Below are positions 1 to 9,491 of a stretch of 64,000 nucleotides of DNA, piece after piece. The stretch is taken from NCBI GenBank assembly GCA_001189345.1, contig LFKV01000002.1:27121-91120 (forward strand), read 5' to 3'. Both the position numbers and the translations under genes were made by a program. The first letter of the stretch is position 1. Every line of letters starts with the position of its first letter. This DNA comes from Candidatus Paraburkholderia kirkii. Its GTDB lineage: Bacteria; Pseudomonadota; Gammaproteobacteria; Burkholderiales; Burkholderiaceae. Below the pieces are notes generated by a model. It did no database searches. It saw only the letters and a list, made by a program, of their open reading frames with translations, and was not told where the DNA came from.

Positions 1-1314
1 GAGGCGGTATTCCGCCCGGCTCGTGAACATACGATACGGTTCGGAGACGCCGCGCGTGACGAGCTCATCCACGAGCACGCCCAGATAAGCCTGATCGCGG
101 CGCGGCGACCAAGGTTCCCTGCCTTGGACCTGCAGGCCCGCGTTAATGCCGGCGAGAAGCCCTTGCGCCGCGGCCTCCTCATATCCGGTCGTGCCGTTGA
201 TCTGCCCCGCGAAGAACAGACCGTTAATCGCCTTGGTTTCGAGCGACGCCTTCAACGCGCGCGGATCGAAATAGTCGTACTCGATGGCATAGCCGGGACG
301 CAGGATATGCGCGTGTTCGAGCCCGTGCATGGAACGAACGAGATCGAGCTGGACGTCGAAAGGAAGGCTCGTGGAGATTCCGTTCGGATAAAACTCGTTC
401 GTCGTCAGCCCTTCCGGCTCCAGAAAGATCTGATGGGCGTCTTTCGATGCAAACCGATGGATCTTGTCCTCGATCGACGGGCAGTAACGCGGCCCAACGC
501 CTTCGATGACGCCCGTGTACATCGGCGAACGGTCCAGGCCGGAGCGAATGATGTCGTGCGTTTTCGCATTCGTGTGCGTGACCCAGCACGGCATCTGACG
601 GGGATGCTGTTCGACACGCCCGAGGAAGGAGAAAACCAGGATCGGATCGAGGTCGCCCGGCTGCTCTTCCAGCTTCGAAAAGTCGATGGTACGGCCGTCT
701 ATGCGCGGCGGCGTGCCGGTCTTGAGGCGGCCTTGCGGCAGCTTCAGCTCTTTGAGGCGAGCCGAAAGCGACACCGCGGCCGGATCGCCCGCGCGCCCGC
801 CGACATAGTTGTTCAGCCCCACGTGGATCTTTCCGTCGAGGAACGTTCCAGCGGTTAGGACGACGGCGCGGGCACGAAAGCGCAACCCGACCTGCGTGAC
901 GGCACCGACGACACGGTCGCCCTCGACCATCAGATCATCCACCGCCTGCTGAAACAGCCACAGATTCGGCTGATTCTCCAGCCGATGACGGACCGCCTGC
1001 TTGTACAGCAGCCGATCGGCTTGCGCACGCGTCGCGCGCACGGCAGGACCCTTCGAGGAGTTGAGAATTCGGAACTGAATGCCCGCCTCGTCTGTAGCCG
1101 CCGCCATGGCGCCGCCGAGCGCATCGACTTCCTTGACCAGATGACCCTTGCCGATGCCGCCAATCGACGGATTGCAGCTCATTTGACCCAGCGTCTCGAT
1201 GTTATGGGTCAAAAGGAGCGTTTTGCACCCCATGCGCGCGGACGCAAACGCGGCCTCGGTGCCTGCGTGACCGCCGCCAACGACGATCACCTCGAATTCT
1301 GTCGGATAAAGCAT
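1..1314 (-). CDS. mnmG: tRNA uridine-5-carboxymethylaminomethyl modification enzyme MnmG (partial, C-terminus off the window)
   Basis: MnmG (GidA) is the FAD-binding half of the MnmEG complex that installs the cmnm5 group on wobble uridine 34 of several tRNAs in the cytosol. I read 438 codons from the ATG at 1314 to the window edge with no stop or frame change. The dinucleotide-binding loop VGGGHAG lies at residues 12-18, CNPSIGG at 47-53 and the conserved RYCPSIEDK at 276-284. The family is about 650 residues, so roughly a third is outside. In Burkholderia this gene precedes rsmG-parA-parB near the origin, which fits the parS palindrome just upstream. Confidence 0.97.
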   Translation of the reverse strand, partial: MLYPTEFEVIVVGGGHAGTEAAFASARMGCKTLLLTHNIETLGQMSCNPSIGGIGKGHLVKEVDALGGAMAAATDEAGIQFRILNSSKGPAVRATRAQADRLLYKQAVRHRLENQPNLWLFQQAVDDLMVEGDRVVGAVTQVGLRFRARAVVLTAGTFLDGKIHVGLNNYVGGRAGDPAAVSLSARLKELKLPQGRLKTGTPPRIDGRTIDFSKLEEQPGDLDPILVFSFLGRVEQHPRQMPCWVTHTNAKTHDIIRSGLDRSPMYTGVIEGVGPRYCPSIEDKIHRFASKDAHQIFLEPEGLTTNEFYPNGISTSLPFDVQLDLVRSMHGLEHAHILRPGYAIEYDYFDPRALKASLETKAINGLFFAGQINGTTGYEEAAAQGLLAGINAGLQVQGREPWSPRRDQAYLGVLVDELVTRGVSEPYRMFTSRAEYRL

Positions 1315-1412
1315 GGAGATCTCGTGTACGAACGACACGAACCTGAAGAGGAATAGCTTTGGATTATAACGGTTTCTTTCTTGCCTCGAATTCGACCGTT
1401 CGGCCAAGGACG

Positions 1413-1446
1413 AAAAAAATGGCGTGTTTCACGTGAAACACGCCAT
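1413..1446 (-). terminator. rho-independent terminator of the liv operon, overlapping parS
   Basis: Read on the minus strand, the 28-bp palindrome is followed directly by seven T residues (1419-1413). That is the layout of an intrinsic terminator, and it lies downstream of livF (stop at 1472-1474) and before mnmG. The same bases are the parS site, so one palindrome may serve both roles. Confidence 0.6.
1419..1446. promoter_or_regulatory. parS centromere-like site in a 28-bp perfect palindrome
   Basis: Bases 1425-1440 read TGTTTCACGTGAAACA, the widely conserved bacterial parS sequence bound by chromosomal ParB. The symmetry extends six bases on each side, making 14-bp arms without a spacer. 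It sits between the end of livF and the start of mnmG. That is the expected place for a chromosome 1 parS close to oriC, because parAB normally follow mnmG in this family. Confidence 0.85.
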
Positions 1447-1471
1447 CGTCGGGCACTCGCGGATGTGGCAT

Positions 1472-2235
1472 TTATGCGACTTTTTTCGTCAGGCCAAGAT
1501 AAGTCTCGATGACTTGCGGGTTGTGCTGCAAATCATCCGCATTACCTTCGAGTGCGAACTCCCCGTTTCCAGCACATAACCGTAATCGGAGATCTGCAGC
1601 GCAGCGCGAGCGTTCTGCTCGATCAAAAGCGTCGCAACACCCGTCTGGCGAAGCACGCTGATGATGTGAAAAATCCCCTTCACGATCAGCGGCGCGAGAC
1701 CCAGACTGGGCTCATCCAGCATGAGCAACTGCGGCTTGCCCATCAGCGCCCTGCCGACCGCCAGCATTTGCCGCTCTCCACCCGACAGCTCCCGCTGCCT
1801 GCTTGCGGCGCTCCTTGAGCCTGGGAAACAACCCGAATACGTGGTCGAGCTGATCGAGGTAACTTCGCTCGCCAGCACGCTTGCGCCGATAGGCGCCGAG
1901 AACCAGATTGTCCTCGACGGGCATCGTCGAAAACAGCTCGCGTTTCTCGGGTACGAGGCACATTCCACGTGAAACACGGCGCTCGATTGCGAGCGCCGAC
2001 TCTCCCCCAGATAACGCACGATGCCCCTAGCATGCCCTGTCTGCGGCAACGCGCCCATGATCGCGTTGAGCAGTGTCGATTTCCCCGCGCCATTCGGCCC
2101 GATCACCGAAACGATCTGCCCCGCCCCCACCGTCAGCTTGCCGTCGTGCAGCGCTTCGACCTTGCCGTATCGCACGGACAAGCCTTCCACCTGCAGGATC
2201 GGATTAGCCACTGCGTTCGATCCATTCGCCATCAT
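1472..2235 (-). pseudogene. livF: branched-chain amino acid ABC transporter ATP-binding protein LivF, frameshifted
   Basis: LivF is one of the two ATPases that power the LivHMGF importer for leucine, isoleucine and valine. The start ATG at 2235 overlaps the livG stop. The N-terminal part is clean, with Walker [10 protein letters not shown], then frame is lost near 2000 where AG is doubled (GAGAG). The correct sequence VPEKRELFSTMPVEDNL continues in another frame, and frame returns near 1800 in time for the signature LSGGERQ and Walker B LLMLDEP. A third lesion near 1560 replaces the last 28 or so residues; the native stop would be at 1472-1474. ATP-binding motifs survive but the Q-loop region and C-terminus are scrambled, so it is probably non-functional. 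Confidence 0.85.
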
Positions 2236-4012
2236 TCCACCCCGCCCAGATACGCTTCGAGCACCGCCGGATCTTTCTGGACGTCCTTCGGCAGTCCTTC
2301 CGCGATCTTCGTGCCGAATTCCATCACCACCAGACGATCCGTGAGATTCATCACGAAATCCATGTCGTGCTCGACCAGCAGAATGCTCATGCCTTCCGCT
2401 CGCAACTTTCTCAACAAATCGGCGAGTTGCAGCTTCTCCTGATAACGCAGGCCCGCCGCAGGCTCGTCCAGCTAGCAACGTCGATCGCAGCACAGCGCTC
2501 GCACGATTTCGAGAATCCGCTGCTGCCCGAGCGCAAGACTGCCCGCTTCGCTGTAGATGTGTTTCTCCAGACCGACGCGCGCAATCTGCTTCGCGACTCC
2601 GACATCAGCCGGGCCTCTTCGGCCGCATTGAGCCGCACGATACTGCGCCAGACGCCCGTATTGCCACGCAGATGCGCGCCGATCGCGACGTTCTCTCCAG
2701 CACGGTCATCCCGGGCAGCATCTTGACGTGCTGAAACGTCCGCCCGATACCGCGCTTGACAATTTCACGTGAAGTGAGCTGCTCGATTCGCTCGCCGTGA
2801 AAACTGATCGCGCCGCTCGTCGCCTGAAGCACGCCGGTGACGAGATTGAACGTCGTGGATTTGCCCGCGCCATTAGGTCCGATCAAGCCGATGATCTCGC
2901 CCGCCTTCACCTCGAAACTCACATCGTTGACGGCGACGAGCCCGCCGAACTGCTTGCGCGCCTTTTCGACGATCAGCAACGGCTCGCCCGACGCAGGTTT
3001 GCTGCGCAGCGGCAACGATTCGCCGTGATCGGGCACGTGCGCACGCAGTCCCCGCGGAAAGATTCGAGCCACGAACGGCCAGACGCCTTGCCGCGCGTAT
3101 TGCAGCAACAGCACCATCACGACGCCGAAGACGATGATTTCGAAATTGCCGTTGGCGCCGATCAGCTTCGGCAGCAGGGTCTGGAGATAGTCCTGCAGAA
3201 TGGTGAAGATCGTTGCACCGAGAATCGCATCCCAGACATGCGAGACGCCGCCGACCACGGCCATGAACAGGAACTCGATGCCGTGATTCAGCCCGAACGG
3301 CGTCGGGTTCACCGCCCGCTGCAAATGAGCGTACAGAAAGCCCGAAATGGCCGCCAGAACGGCCGCATAGATAAAGATGACCACGCATCCACGCGGTATT
3401 GACGCCCATCGCCTCGGCCATCGTGCCGCCGCCGCGCAGTGCACGGATCGCGCGTCCCGGGCGGCTATTAAGCAAGTTTTGAACAGAAATCACCGCGAGC
3501 AGTACGACGACCCAGATCCGGTATTAGATGCTGCGGCCGGATTCGAGCTGCCATCCGAACAGGTTGAGCACAGGGATGCCGTTGATGCCGTCGTACTTGC
3601 CGAACAGTTCCATGTTTCCGAACAGATAGAACAGCGACAAGCCTCATGCGATCGTCCCGAGCGGCAGGAAGTGCCCGGAAAGCCGCATCGTGACGAGCCC
3701 GAGCAGGAGCGCAATGAATGCCGTCAGCACGACGCCCGCGATTAGTGCGAACCAGGACGAAACGCCGTAGCGCGTCGTCAGAAAGGCGGTCGCGTAGGCG
3801 CCTACGCCCACGAATGCGGCCTGCCCGAAGCTCGTCATGCCGCCGATGCCCGTCAGCAGCACGAGCCCGATCGCGACGATCGAATACAGGCCAATGTAGT
3901 TCAGCAGCGTGATCCAGTATTCGGGCACGGCGACCGGGCGCGGAAGCACGGGCAACGCGAAGACGATCACCAGGAAGATCCAGAAGAATCGATATCGATG
4001 CAGGACTTTCAT
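2232..4012 (-). pseudogene. fused branched-chain amino acid ABC permease/ATPase LivM-LivG, multiply disrupted
   Basis: A LivM-type permease with several membrane segments runs into a LivG-type ATPase (Walker [10 protein letters not shown]) with no intervening stop, a fusion I recall as normal in Burkholderia. The start at 4012 is the ATG beginning MKVLHRYR; an upstream ATG at 4033 is possible. Lesions are a Trp-to-TGA nonsense at 3644-3646, a TAA at 3524-3526, a single-base loss near 3383, an AG duplication (GAGAG) near 2700, another shift near 2620, and a short deletion with a stop near 2473 just before LDEPAAGL. The intact C-terminus ends EAYLGGVE and overlaps livF by four bases. No livH lies upstream, although livK survives at 16.7-17.8 kb. 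Confidence 0.85.
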
Positions 4013-4033
4013 CGGCTTACTCCTCGTCCTCAT

Positions 4034-4394
4034 CCGAATGCGGGCCGACCCAGCCGCTCAGCCAGCTTGACGACGCACCGCCTGGATCCGGAAGCGTTTG
4101 ATTTCGTGCATGACGCTTTAATGCATTGCACCAAAATCCACGAGAAGGCAGATTGTCGCAGCTACGCGGCACCAGTCGCATGCTTTCATTTCTCTAAAGG
4201 CGCCATTTCGTCGATTTTCATTTAATTTGCGCGCGTAACTTGTCAATTCTAACCCCTGCGACATTCTGACGTGTTGCGGCCACACACAACATATGCTTGC
4301 AAGTTTGGCGCGCTCAATTAGCATGAGTCTTGCGGTCACCCCCTTTTAAATACATAGCTAATTGCGAAACGGTTTTCGTTTGGAGGCTATACAC
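4034..4394. other. intergenic region between the liv remnants and a small exported protein
   Basis: No gene is recognisable in these 360 bases. They are noticeably more AT-rich than the flanks from about 4190. They would hold the promoters for the divergent livMG remnant and the exported protein at 4395. I saw no livH remnant. Confidence 0.5.
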
Positions 4395-4741
4395 ATGAAG
4401 AAACGCGCCAGTGCTCTTTTCGCGATGATGGGCTTGTTCGCCGTCGTGTCCGCCGCGCAAGCTCAAGATAGCGTTATTCAGCCTCAGAAGACGTTCACCT
4501 TCCGGCCCGATTCGTATGGCTGCCTGTCCAAGGACAAGTTCGATTCGGCCGATCAGCACGCAAGAGCCGGCGAGCATCAGAAGATGCAGCAGTATTTCGA
4601 AGGCTATGAATGCATTTCGACTCCAGTCGATTCGCATTTCCGCGTATTGTGCGCGTAGTTGGACATGACGTCGAATTCGTCAATGCCTCCAACAGCGATA
4701 CGCAAGGCATGTGGACTGCCGACCGGTTCATTGATCAATAA
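4395..4741 (+). pseudogene. small exported protein of unknown function, frameshifted near the C-terminus
   Basis: The start MKKRASALF at 4395 leads a Sec signal peptide with a plausible cleavage after AQA and a mature N-terminus QDSVIQPQ. The present frame ends at TAG 4656-4658 (88 residues). One lost base just before it would let the frame continue VGHDVEFVNASNSD to a natural TAA at 4739-4741, giving about 115 residues. The mature protein has a Cys pair (YGC, YEC) that could form a periplasmic disulfide. I do not recognise a family. The truncated form might still be secreted. Confidence 0.6.
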
Positions 4742-5025
4742 ACCGGCTCCTCACGTACACGCACTTCTGCCATCCGGCGCGATTTTTGAATCGCACCGGA
4801 GCTTCGATTTAGCCGCGAATTAACAGGCGGCATAAATCCCGCGCATTTTCGAGCTTTTTTCTTCGGCGCGACGGGCGAATTGCCCGCGCGCGTCTCTGTG
4901 TCTTCCAAATCCTCGTCGATTCGCCGCACGATGTCGATCGCGCGCGGCTGAGCGCGCCGCACCGATCGGCTTTCGATCCCGCTCACTCCCAATTTTCCGG
5001 CCGACGAACCGGCTCCTGACTCTGA

Positions 5026-5577
5026 ATGGCTCTCAAATCCACGATCTACAAGGCAGACCTCCAGATTGCCGACATGGATCGCCACTACTACGGCGATCAT
5101 TCCCTGACTATCGCGCGCCATCCGTCCGAGACCGACGAGCGGATGATGGTGCGCGTCGCCGCGTTCAGCCTCTTCGCGAACGAGCGCCTGGAGTTCTGCA
5201 AGGGTCTGTCCGATACCGACGAGCCGGATCTCTGGCAAAAAGACCTCACCGGACAGATTCAGACCTGGATCGAAGTGGGCCAACCCGACGAGCGCCGCAT
5301 CTCGAAGGCGAGCGGCCGTTCGGAGCGCGTGGTCGTCATCGCATATGCAGGCAGGACCGCGGACATCTGGTGGCAAGGCGTGAAAGGCAAGGTCGAGCGG
5401 CTGCAGAACGTGACGATCTGGTCGCTCGCGGATGGCGTCGCCGAAGCGCTCGGCAAGCTCGCCGAACGGACGATGCGCTTGCAATTGATGGTGCAGGACG
5501 GCGAGGCGTCGCTGGGCAGCGAGAAGATGGGCCCCGTCGCGATTCGCTGGAATCCGCTCAAGGGCGACGCGAACTGA
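5026..5577 (+). CDS. yaeQ: YaeQ family protein
   Basis: This 183-residue protein matches YaeQ throughout in pattern: MALKSTIYKADLQI at the start, RHPSETDERMMVR near residues 30-43 and DIWWQGVKGK near 110. The length is typical of the family (about 180). YaeQ has a PD-(D/E)XK nuclease-like fold and was first noted as a multicopy suppressor linked to RfaH; its biochemical role is not settled. The reading frame is intact. It converges with the damaged VOC gene on the other strand, with only three bases between the two stops. Confidence 0.9.
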   Translation: MALKSTIYKADLQIADMDRHYYGDHSLTIARHPSETDERMMVRVAAFSLFANERLEFCKGLSDTDEPDLWQKDLTGQIQTWIEVGQPDERRISKASGRSERVVVIAYAGRTADIWWQGVKGKVERLQNVTIWSLADGVAEALGKLAERTMRLQLMVQDGEASLGSEKMGPVAIRWNPLKGDAN

Positions 5578-5580
5578 TGC

Positions 5581-5965
5581 TCACGCTTCGGGCGGCCCCT
5601 TGAGCTCGATCATGTTGCCTTCGGGATCGAACAGATAGAGCGAAGGACCGAAACCCTCGGCGCCATAGCGCCGCGCCTCTTCGCCGATGCGCGCGCCGTG
5701 CATCCGGATCGAACGGCTCGACGCGTACGCACAAGTGATCCATGTTGCGGCCCGCGCCCGGCTGGCCGCTGTCCGGACGGTCGATCTTCGCGTCCACGGC
5801 CAGCAGGTCGATGAACGAGCGGCCCGCGCGCATCTGCACGAGACCGAGGTCGCGCTGCTCCTTATCGACCGGACAGCCGAGCGCGGTGCGATAGAAATGC
5901 ACCATGTTGTCGAGATCGGCACAGCGGATCTCGACGTGGTCGATTTTGCGGATATTGAAGCGCAT
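5581..5965 (-). pseudogene. VOC (glyoxalase/bleomycin-resistance fold) protein, single frameshift
   Basis: The start at 5965 reads MRFNIRKIDHVEIRCADLDNM, the usual first strand-helix of a vicinal oxygen chelate domain with the metal-ligand His in IDHVEI. After VEPFDPDA the frame is lost near 5700. The correct continuation GEEARRYGAEGFGPSLY and the C-terminal FDPEGNMIELKGPP, with its Glu ligand, lie in the next frame and end at 5581. One single-base indel is enough to explain it. Full length would be about 128 residues, normal for the family. The substrate is unknown. Confidence 0.8.
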
Positions 5966-6035
5966 GCCACCCCTCTCAGGTTCGACGGGAAAGTCAGTTT
6001 AACGCGACGGGAAGCGGAGGCTGGAGAGGGGAAAT

Positions 6036-6068
6036 GAAAAAGGGCCTGGCGTTCAAGCCAGGCCCTTT
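6036..6068 (-). terminator. intrinsic terminator downstream of tRNA-Ala
   Basis: Twelve-base arms (6039-6050 and 6057-6068) enclose a six-base loop. On the minus strand the stem ends in a T run. It lies just past the 3' CCA of the tRNA gene. Confidence 0.75.
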
Positions 6069-6075
6069 GAATTCG

Positions 6076-6151
<76 letters not shown>

Positions 6152-6211
6152 AACGAATGAAAATTGTACCACAGCCGCCACGCCGAAAGGCAAGCCCTCC
6201 GACGATTCGGC

Positions 6212-6556
6212 CTACTTTTGCGGCGCGCCCGCCAGCACCCACGCGACGACGGTCCTGATATCCGCATCGGTCATCTTGGGATGCGGACGGCATCGGAATC
6301 GAGCCCCAGACGCCCGCGCCGCCGTTCTTGACCTTCTTGTCGAGCCTGGCGCTCGCCTGCGCATCGCCCTTGTACTTCTCGGCGATCTGCTGAAACGATG
6401 GCCCCACGGCTTGCGATCGATCGCGTGACAACCCATGCACGCGTTACCGCGCGCGATCGCCATGGCGTCGGCGGAAGAAACGGGCTGCTCCGCGGCGGAC
6501 ACGCCGAAAGACGCGGCGACGAGCACCGCGCCGGACATCACGCGCAACGTCCTCAT
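6212..6556 (-). CDS. exported monohaem cytochrome c, with a compensated double frameshift
   Basis: A class I c-type cytochrome: signal peptide at residues 1-22 (ending VSAA), haem-attachment motif CMGCH near 40-44, and C-terminal helix MTDADIRTVVAWVLAG. The frame stays open from ATG 6556 to 6212. Between about 6405 (one G lost after GCHAIDRK) and about 6284 (one C gained) the protein is out of frame, so some 40 residues, including SFQQIAEKYKGD and the Met-ligand segment IPMPS, are read wrongly. The product probably cannot ligate haem correctly. Its start overlaps the dolP stop (ATGA), so the two are co-transcribed. Confidence 0.7.
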   Translation of the reverse strand: MRTLRVMSGAVLVAASFGVSAAEQPVSSADAMAIARGNACMGCHAIDRKPWGHRFSRSPRSTRAMRRRAPGSTRRSRTAARASGARFRCRPHPKMTDADIRTVVAWVLAGAPQK

Positions 6557-7359
6557 TTCGCCGCCGGCGCCGGATTCGGATTACCCGGATGCACGTCCGA
6601 GTTCTTGACTGGCGCGGGCGACTGCTGATCCAGCGGACGCGAAGTCACGCCCGAATCCGGCACTGTGCCGACCGTCGCTTCGGCCGGCGCCGGCGCGCTC
6701 GCCGCGGACACCGCGCTCGCATCGGATGCGGCCGCCGCTTCCAGCGCCTGCACCTCTTCCGGCTTGATGTACTGGAACACCTTCACGACCTGCTCGACGC
6801 CCGGCACGCGCGCCGCGACATCCGCGCCATGCGCGCCCTCGTCCTGCGTCACGAGCCCCATCAGATAGACAATGCCCCGCTCGCACACGACCTTGTAGTA
6901 GTTCGCGCGCAAGTCCTTCTCGCCAACCATCGCGGTCTTCACGCGGCCCTCGAGATACGAGTCGTTCGCGCGGGACGAGATCGAGCTCGCACCCTGGACC
7001 GACAGTTCGTTCACGATGCTGACGACATTGTTGATATCGCGCGCGACCGCCTCGGCCTTCTGCTTCGACGCGTCGTCGGGCACCTCGCCGGTCAGCAGCA
7101 CGCGCCGGTTGAAGGCGGTCACGTTGGCATGCGCCGTATTGGGCAGGTTCTCGTTGATCCGCGAGAGCGCCTTCACCTGAATCTCGCGGTCTTCGGTCTG
7201 CGCACCGAGCGTGCGGCGATCGGTGGCGATCAACGTGCCGCCCGCCGCCGCGCCGACGACCACGAGCGCGCAGCCCTGCAACGTCAATGCGACTCCCGAC
7301 AACATGCTCACCACGAGCGTGGCGTTGGCCAGCGTCGCCTTGACGCGTGTCTTGTTCAT
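6553..7359 (-). CDS. dolP: BON-domain outer-membrane lipoprotein DolP/YraP
   Basis: The start MNKTRVK at 7359 follows a G-rich ribosome site. A lipoprotein signal peptide ends in LQGC near residues 28-31. Two BON domains follow (about 55-125 and 130-200), with the repeated pattern of VLLTGEV and IVYLMGLV before conserved glycines. The Ala/Pro-rich tail (about 215-268) looks disordered. DolP maintains outer-membrane integrity. Gene order rsmI-yraN-diaA-dolP matches that of many proteobacteria. Intact. Confidence 0.9.
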   Translation of the reverse strand: MNKTRVKATLANATLVVSMLSGVALTLQGCALVVVGAAAGGTLIATDRRTLGAQTEDREIQVKALSRINENLPNTAHANVTAFNRRVLLTGEVPDDASKQKAEAVARDINNVVSIVNELSVQGASSISSRANDSYLEGRVKTAMVGEKDLRANYYKVVCERGIVYLMGLVTQDEGAHGADVAARVPGVEQVVKVFQYIKPEEVQALEAAAASDASAVSAASAPAPAEATVGTVPDSGVTSRPLDQQSPAPVKNSDVHPGNPNPAPAAK

Positions 7360-7387
7360 CAACTTCGTTCCCCCCCTTTTTTCAGTT

Positions 7388-7975
7388 TCAATCGTCGCCG
7401 AGCAGCATCGCATCGATGCCGTCGCACAGACAGTGAATGGTCAGCAGATGGACTTCCTGAATACGCGCCGTCCGCTTGGCGGGCACGCAAATGTGGATAT
7501 CGGTCTCGGCGAGCACCTCGGATAACACGCCGCCGCCGTTGCCGGTCAGCGCGATCACGATCATTTCGCGCTCGTGCGCTTCCTGAATGGCCGCGAGCAC
7601 GTTGACAGAGTTCCCCGACGTGCTGATCGCGAGCAGCACGTCGCCCGCCTGGCCGAGCGCGCGCACCTGATTCGAGAAAATCTGCTCGAACGCATAGTCG
7701 TTGCCGATGGCCGTGAGAATCGACGTGTCGGTCGTCAGCGCGATGGCCGGCAAGCCCGGACGCTCGCGCTCGAAACGGCCGATCAGTTGCGCGGCAAAGC
7801 GTTGCGCATCGGCAGCGGAACCGCCGTTGCCGCAGACCAGAATCTTGGAGCCGTTGGCGAGCGCGTCGAACAGCGTGTCGACGGCGGCCGCGATCGGGAC
7901 CGCCAGCGTGTCGAGTGCTTCGAGTGTGAGCGCCGCGTTGTCGCGGAAGTGCTGTCGGATACGTTCGACTGACAT
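7388..7975 (-). CDS. diaA: SIS-domain protein DiaA (GmhA-like)
   Basis: This 195-residue protein is a single sugar-isomerase (SIS) domain: [11 protein letters not shown] at about 48-58, ISTSGNS near 117-123 and the C-terminal helix [14 protein letters not shown]. It belongs to the GmhA/DiaA group. Its place between yraN and dolP argues for DiaA, which binds DnaA and promotes timely initiation, rather than a phosphoheptose isomerase for LPS, though sequence alone does not separate them. The reading frame is intact. It lies 28 bp upstream of dolP on the same strand. Confidence 0.85.
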   Translation of the reverse strand: MSVERIRQHFRDNAALTLEALDTLAVPIAAAVDTLFDALANGSKILVCGNGGSAADAQRFAAQLIGRFERERPGLPAIALTTDTSILTAIGNDYAFEQIFSNQVRALGQAGDVLLAISTSGNSVNVLAAIQEAHEREMIVIALTGNGGGVLSEVLAETDIHICVPAKRTARIQEVHLLTIHCLCDGIDAMLLGDD

Positions 7976-8101
7976 CGAGTCTCGATTATCGGCCGCGCCG
8001 TGCGGCCCTGTGTGGCACGTGACTTGAGCATCCGAAGCATCATTGCCCGGGCGCAGGTTGTTGCGCAGTTTACCGCAAGCATCACTCGGCGCACCGCAGG
8101 T

Positions 8102-8457
8102 TCAGGCTTCGTCGGCGCGAAAAGCATCGGCCAGCCAGTGGATGCGGCCCGCATCGAACGCGACGACGTCGAAGCGGCACGCGGGCATCGCGCCGCGCCA
8201 GGTCGCGAGGAAATGCTGCGCGGCATGCACGAGCCGCGCGCGCGCTTTCTCGCATCGATGCTCGCCGCGGCATTCGCGAACCGCCTGCTGCTTCTCGCCC
8301 GCACTTCGACGAAGACGAGCGCGCCGCGCTCATCGAGCATGACGAGATCAATCTCGCCGCCGCGGCACGTCACGTTGCGCGCGACGAGGCGCAGTCGTTG
8401 CCGCCGCAGAAATTCGAGCGCGCGCGACTCGAAAGCGTCGCCGAGCGTTTTGAACAC
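8102..8457 (-). pseudogene. yraN: YraN (UPF0102) endonuclease-like protein, frameshifted
   Basis: The N-terminal half is clear: [17 protein letters not shown], then the nuclease-fold core [21 protein letters not shown] with the conserved E, D and E-x-K-like positions. After SIDARKRAR the frame shifts near 8230. The rest ([20 protein letters not shown] to AFRADEA) is found in another frame and stops at 8102-8104. Restored length is about 118 residues, normal for YraN. The start at 8457 is divergent from rsmI. YraN is thought to act on recombination intermediates; this copy is likely dead unless the lesion is a sequencing error. Confidence 0.8.
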
Positions 8458-8507
8458 GACTTCTCCATAAAAGTTGTTGGCGGGCCAGCGAGTTCGCGCG
8501 TGGCAAA

Positions 8508-9428
8508 ATGACGTCCTTTCTCTCGATGCCCGCGCTCATGCTTCAGCTCTCCGAACTCGCCGATGGGCAGACCTATCCGACGGGCGCGCTGTATGTCGTC
8601 GCGACGCCGATCGGCAACGTCGCGGACATCACCGTGCGCGCGCTCCACGTGCTCGCGCTCGTGGACCGCATCGCCGCCGAGGACACGCGCAACACCGCGC
8701 AGCTGCTCGCGCGCTATGGCATTTCGAAGCCTTCGATCGCGGTGCACGAGCACAATGAGAAGAGCGCCGCCGCGCGCGTGATCGAGCATCTGAAGAACGG
8801 CGAGCGCATCGCGTGCGTGTCGGACGCGGGCACGCCCGGCATTTCCGATCCCGGCGCGCGTCTCGTCGATGCCGTGCGCAAAGCGGGACTGCCCGTCATT
8901 CCGCTGCCGGGCGCGAGCGCGCTCACCACCGCCCTGAGCGCGGCGGGCGCGTGGATGAGCGGCTTCTCCTTCATCGGCTTTCTGCCCGCCAAACCGAAGC
9001 AGCGCGCGACGCAATTGCGCACGCTCGCGCATCATCCGATGGCGCTGGTGTTCTACGAAGCGCCGCATCGCATCGTCGAGACGACGCGCGCGCTTGCCGA
9101 CGCCCTCGGCGGCGAACGGCAACTGTTGATCGCCCGCGAATTGACGAAGTTACACGAGAGCCTGCACCGCTGCACCCTGGCCGAAGGGCCAGCATGGCTC
9201 GAGGCCGATGCGAATCGTCAGCGCGGGGAATTCGTGCTGGTGGTGGAAGGCGCGCCCGAGACACCGGACGCGGACGACGCGCACGATGCGCTGCTCTCGA
9301 CACTGCTGGAGGAGTTGTCGGTGAAGAGCGCGGCGCGCATCGCCGCGACGCTGATGGGCGCGTCGCGAAACGCGCTTTACGAGCGCGCGCTCGCGCTCGT
9401 AAAGCGCGACGACAGCGAAGAGGAATAA
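8508..9428 (+). CDS. rsmI: 16S rRNA 2'-O-ribose C1402 methyltransferase RsmI
   Basis: RsmI methylates C1402 in the 30S decoding centre using SAM. The tetrapyrrole-methylase fold is complete: [17 protein letters not shown] near 26-42, AEDTRNT near 58-64, [14 protein letters not shown] near 104-117, and FYEAPHR near 182-188. The first ATG (8508) is used here; an internal ATG at 8526 or 8538 could be the true start, since the family is usually about 280-295 residues. Intact, divergent from the damaged yraN. Confidence 0.95.
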   Translation: MTSFLSMPALMLQLSELADGQTYPTGALYVVATPIGNVADITVRALHVLALVDRIAAEDTRNTAQLLARYGISKPSIAVHEHNEKSAAARVIEHLKNGERIACVSDAGTPGISDPGARLVDAVRKAGLPVIPLPGASALTTALSAAGAWMSGFSFIGFLPAKPKQRATQLRTLAHHPMALVFYEAPHRIVETTRALADALGGERQLLIARELTKLHESLHRCTLAEGPAWLEADANRQRGEFVLVVEGAPETPDADDAHDALLSTLLEELSVKSAARIAATLMGASRNALYERALALVKRDDSEEE

Positions 9429-9430
9429 AA

Positions 9431-9456
9431 AAACGGGCCGTCGCGAGACGGCCCGT
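9431..9456 (-). terminator. intrinsic terminator between rsmI and rlpA
   Basis: Arms 9433-9442 and 9447-9456 (ten pairs) surround loop GCGA. The T run is on the minus strand, so it mainly terminates rlpA, though rsmI converges on it too. Confidence 0.75.
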
Positions 9457-9491
9457 CATGGATTGCAAACTTTCGCAGCGAGTCTGACCGA

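Noticed and set aside
124..858. A 244-codon open frame on the plus strand
   Set aside because: It is antisense to mnmG, which reads without error on the minus strand with all motifs. The plus frame shows no family features.
6589..7605. A 338-codon plus-strand frame
   Set aside because: Antisense to dolP and diaA, both of which are clearly coding.
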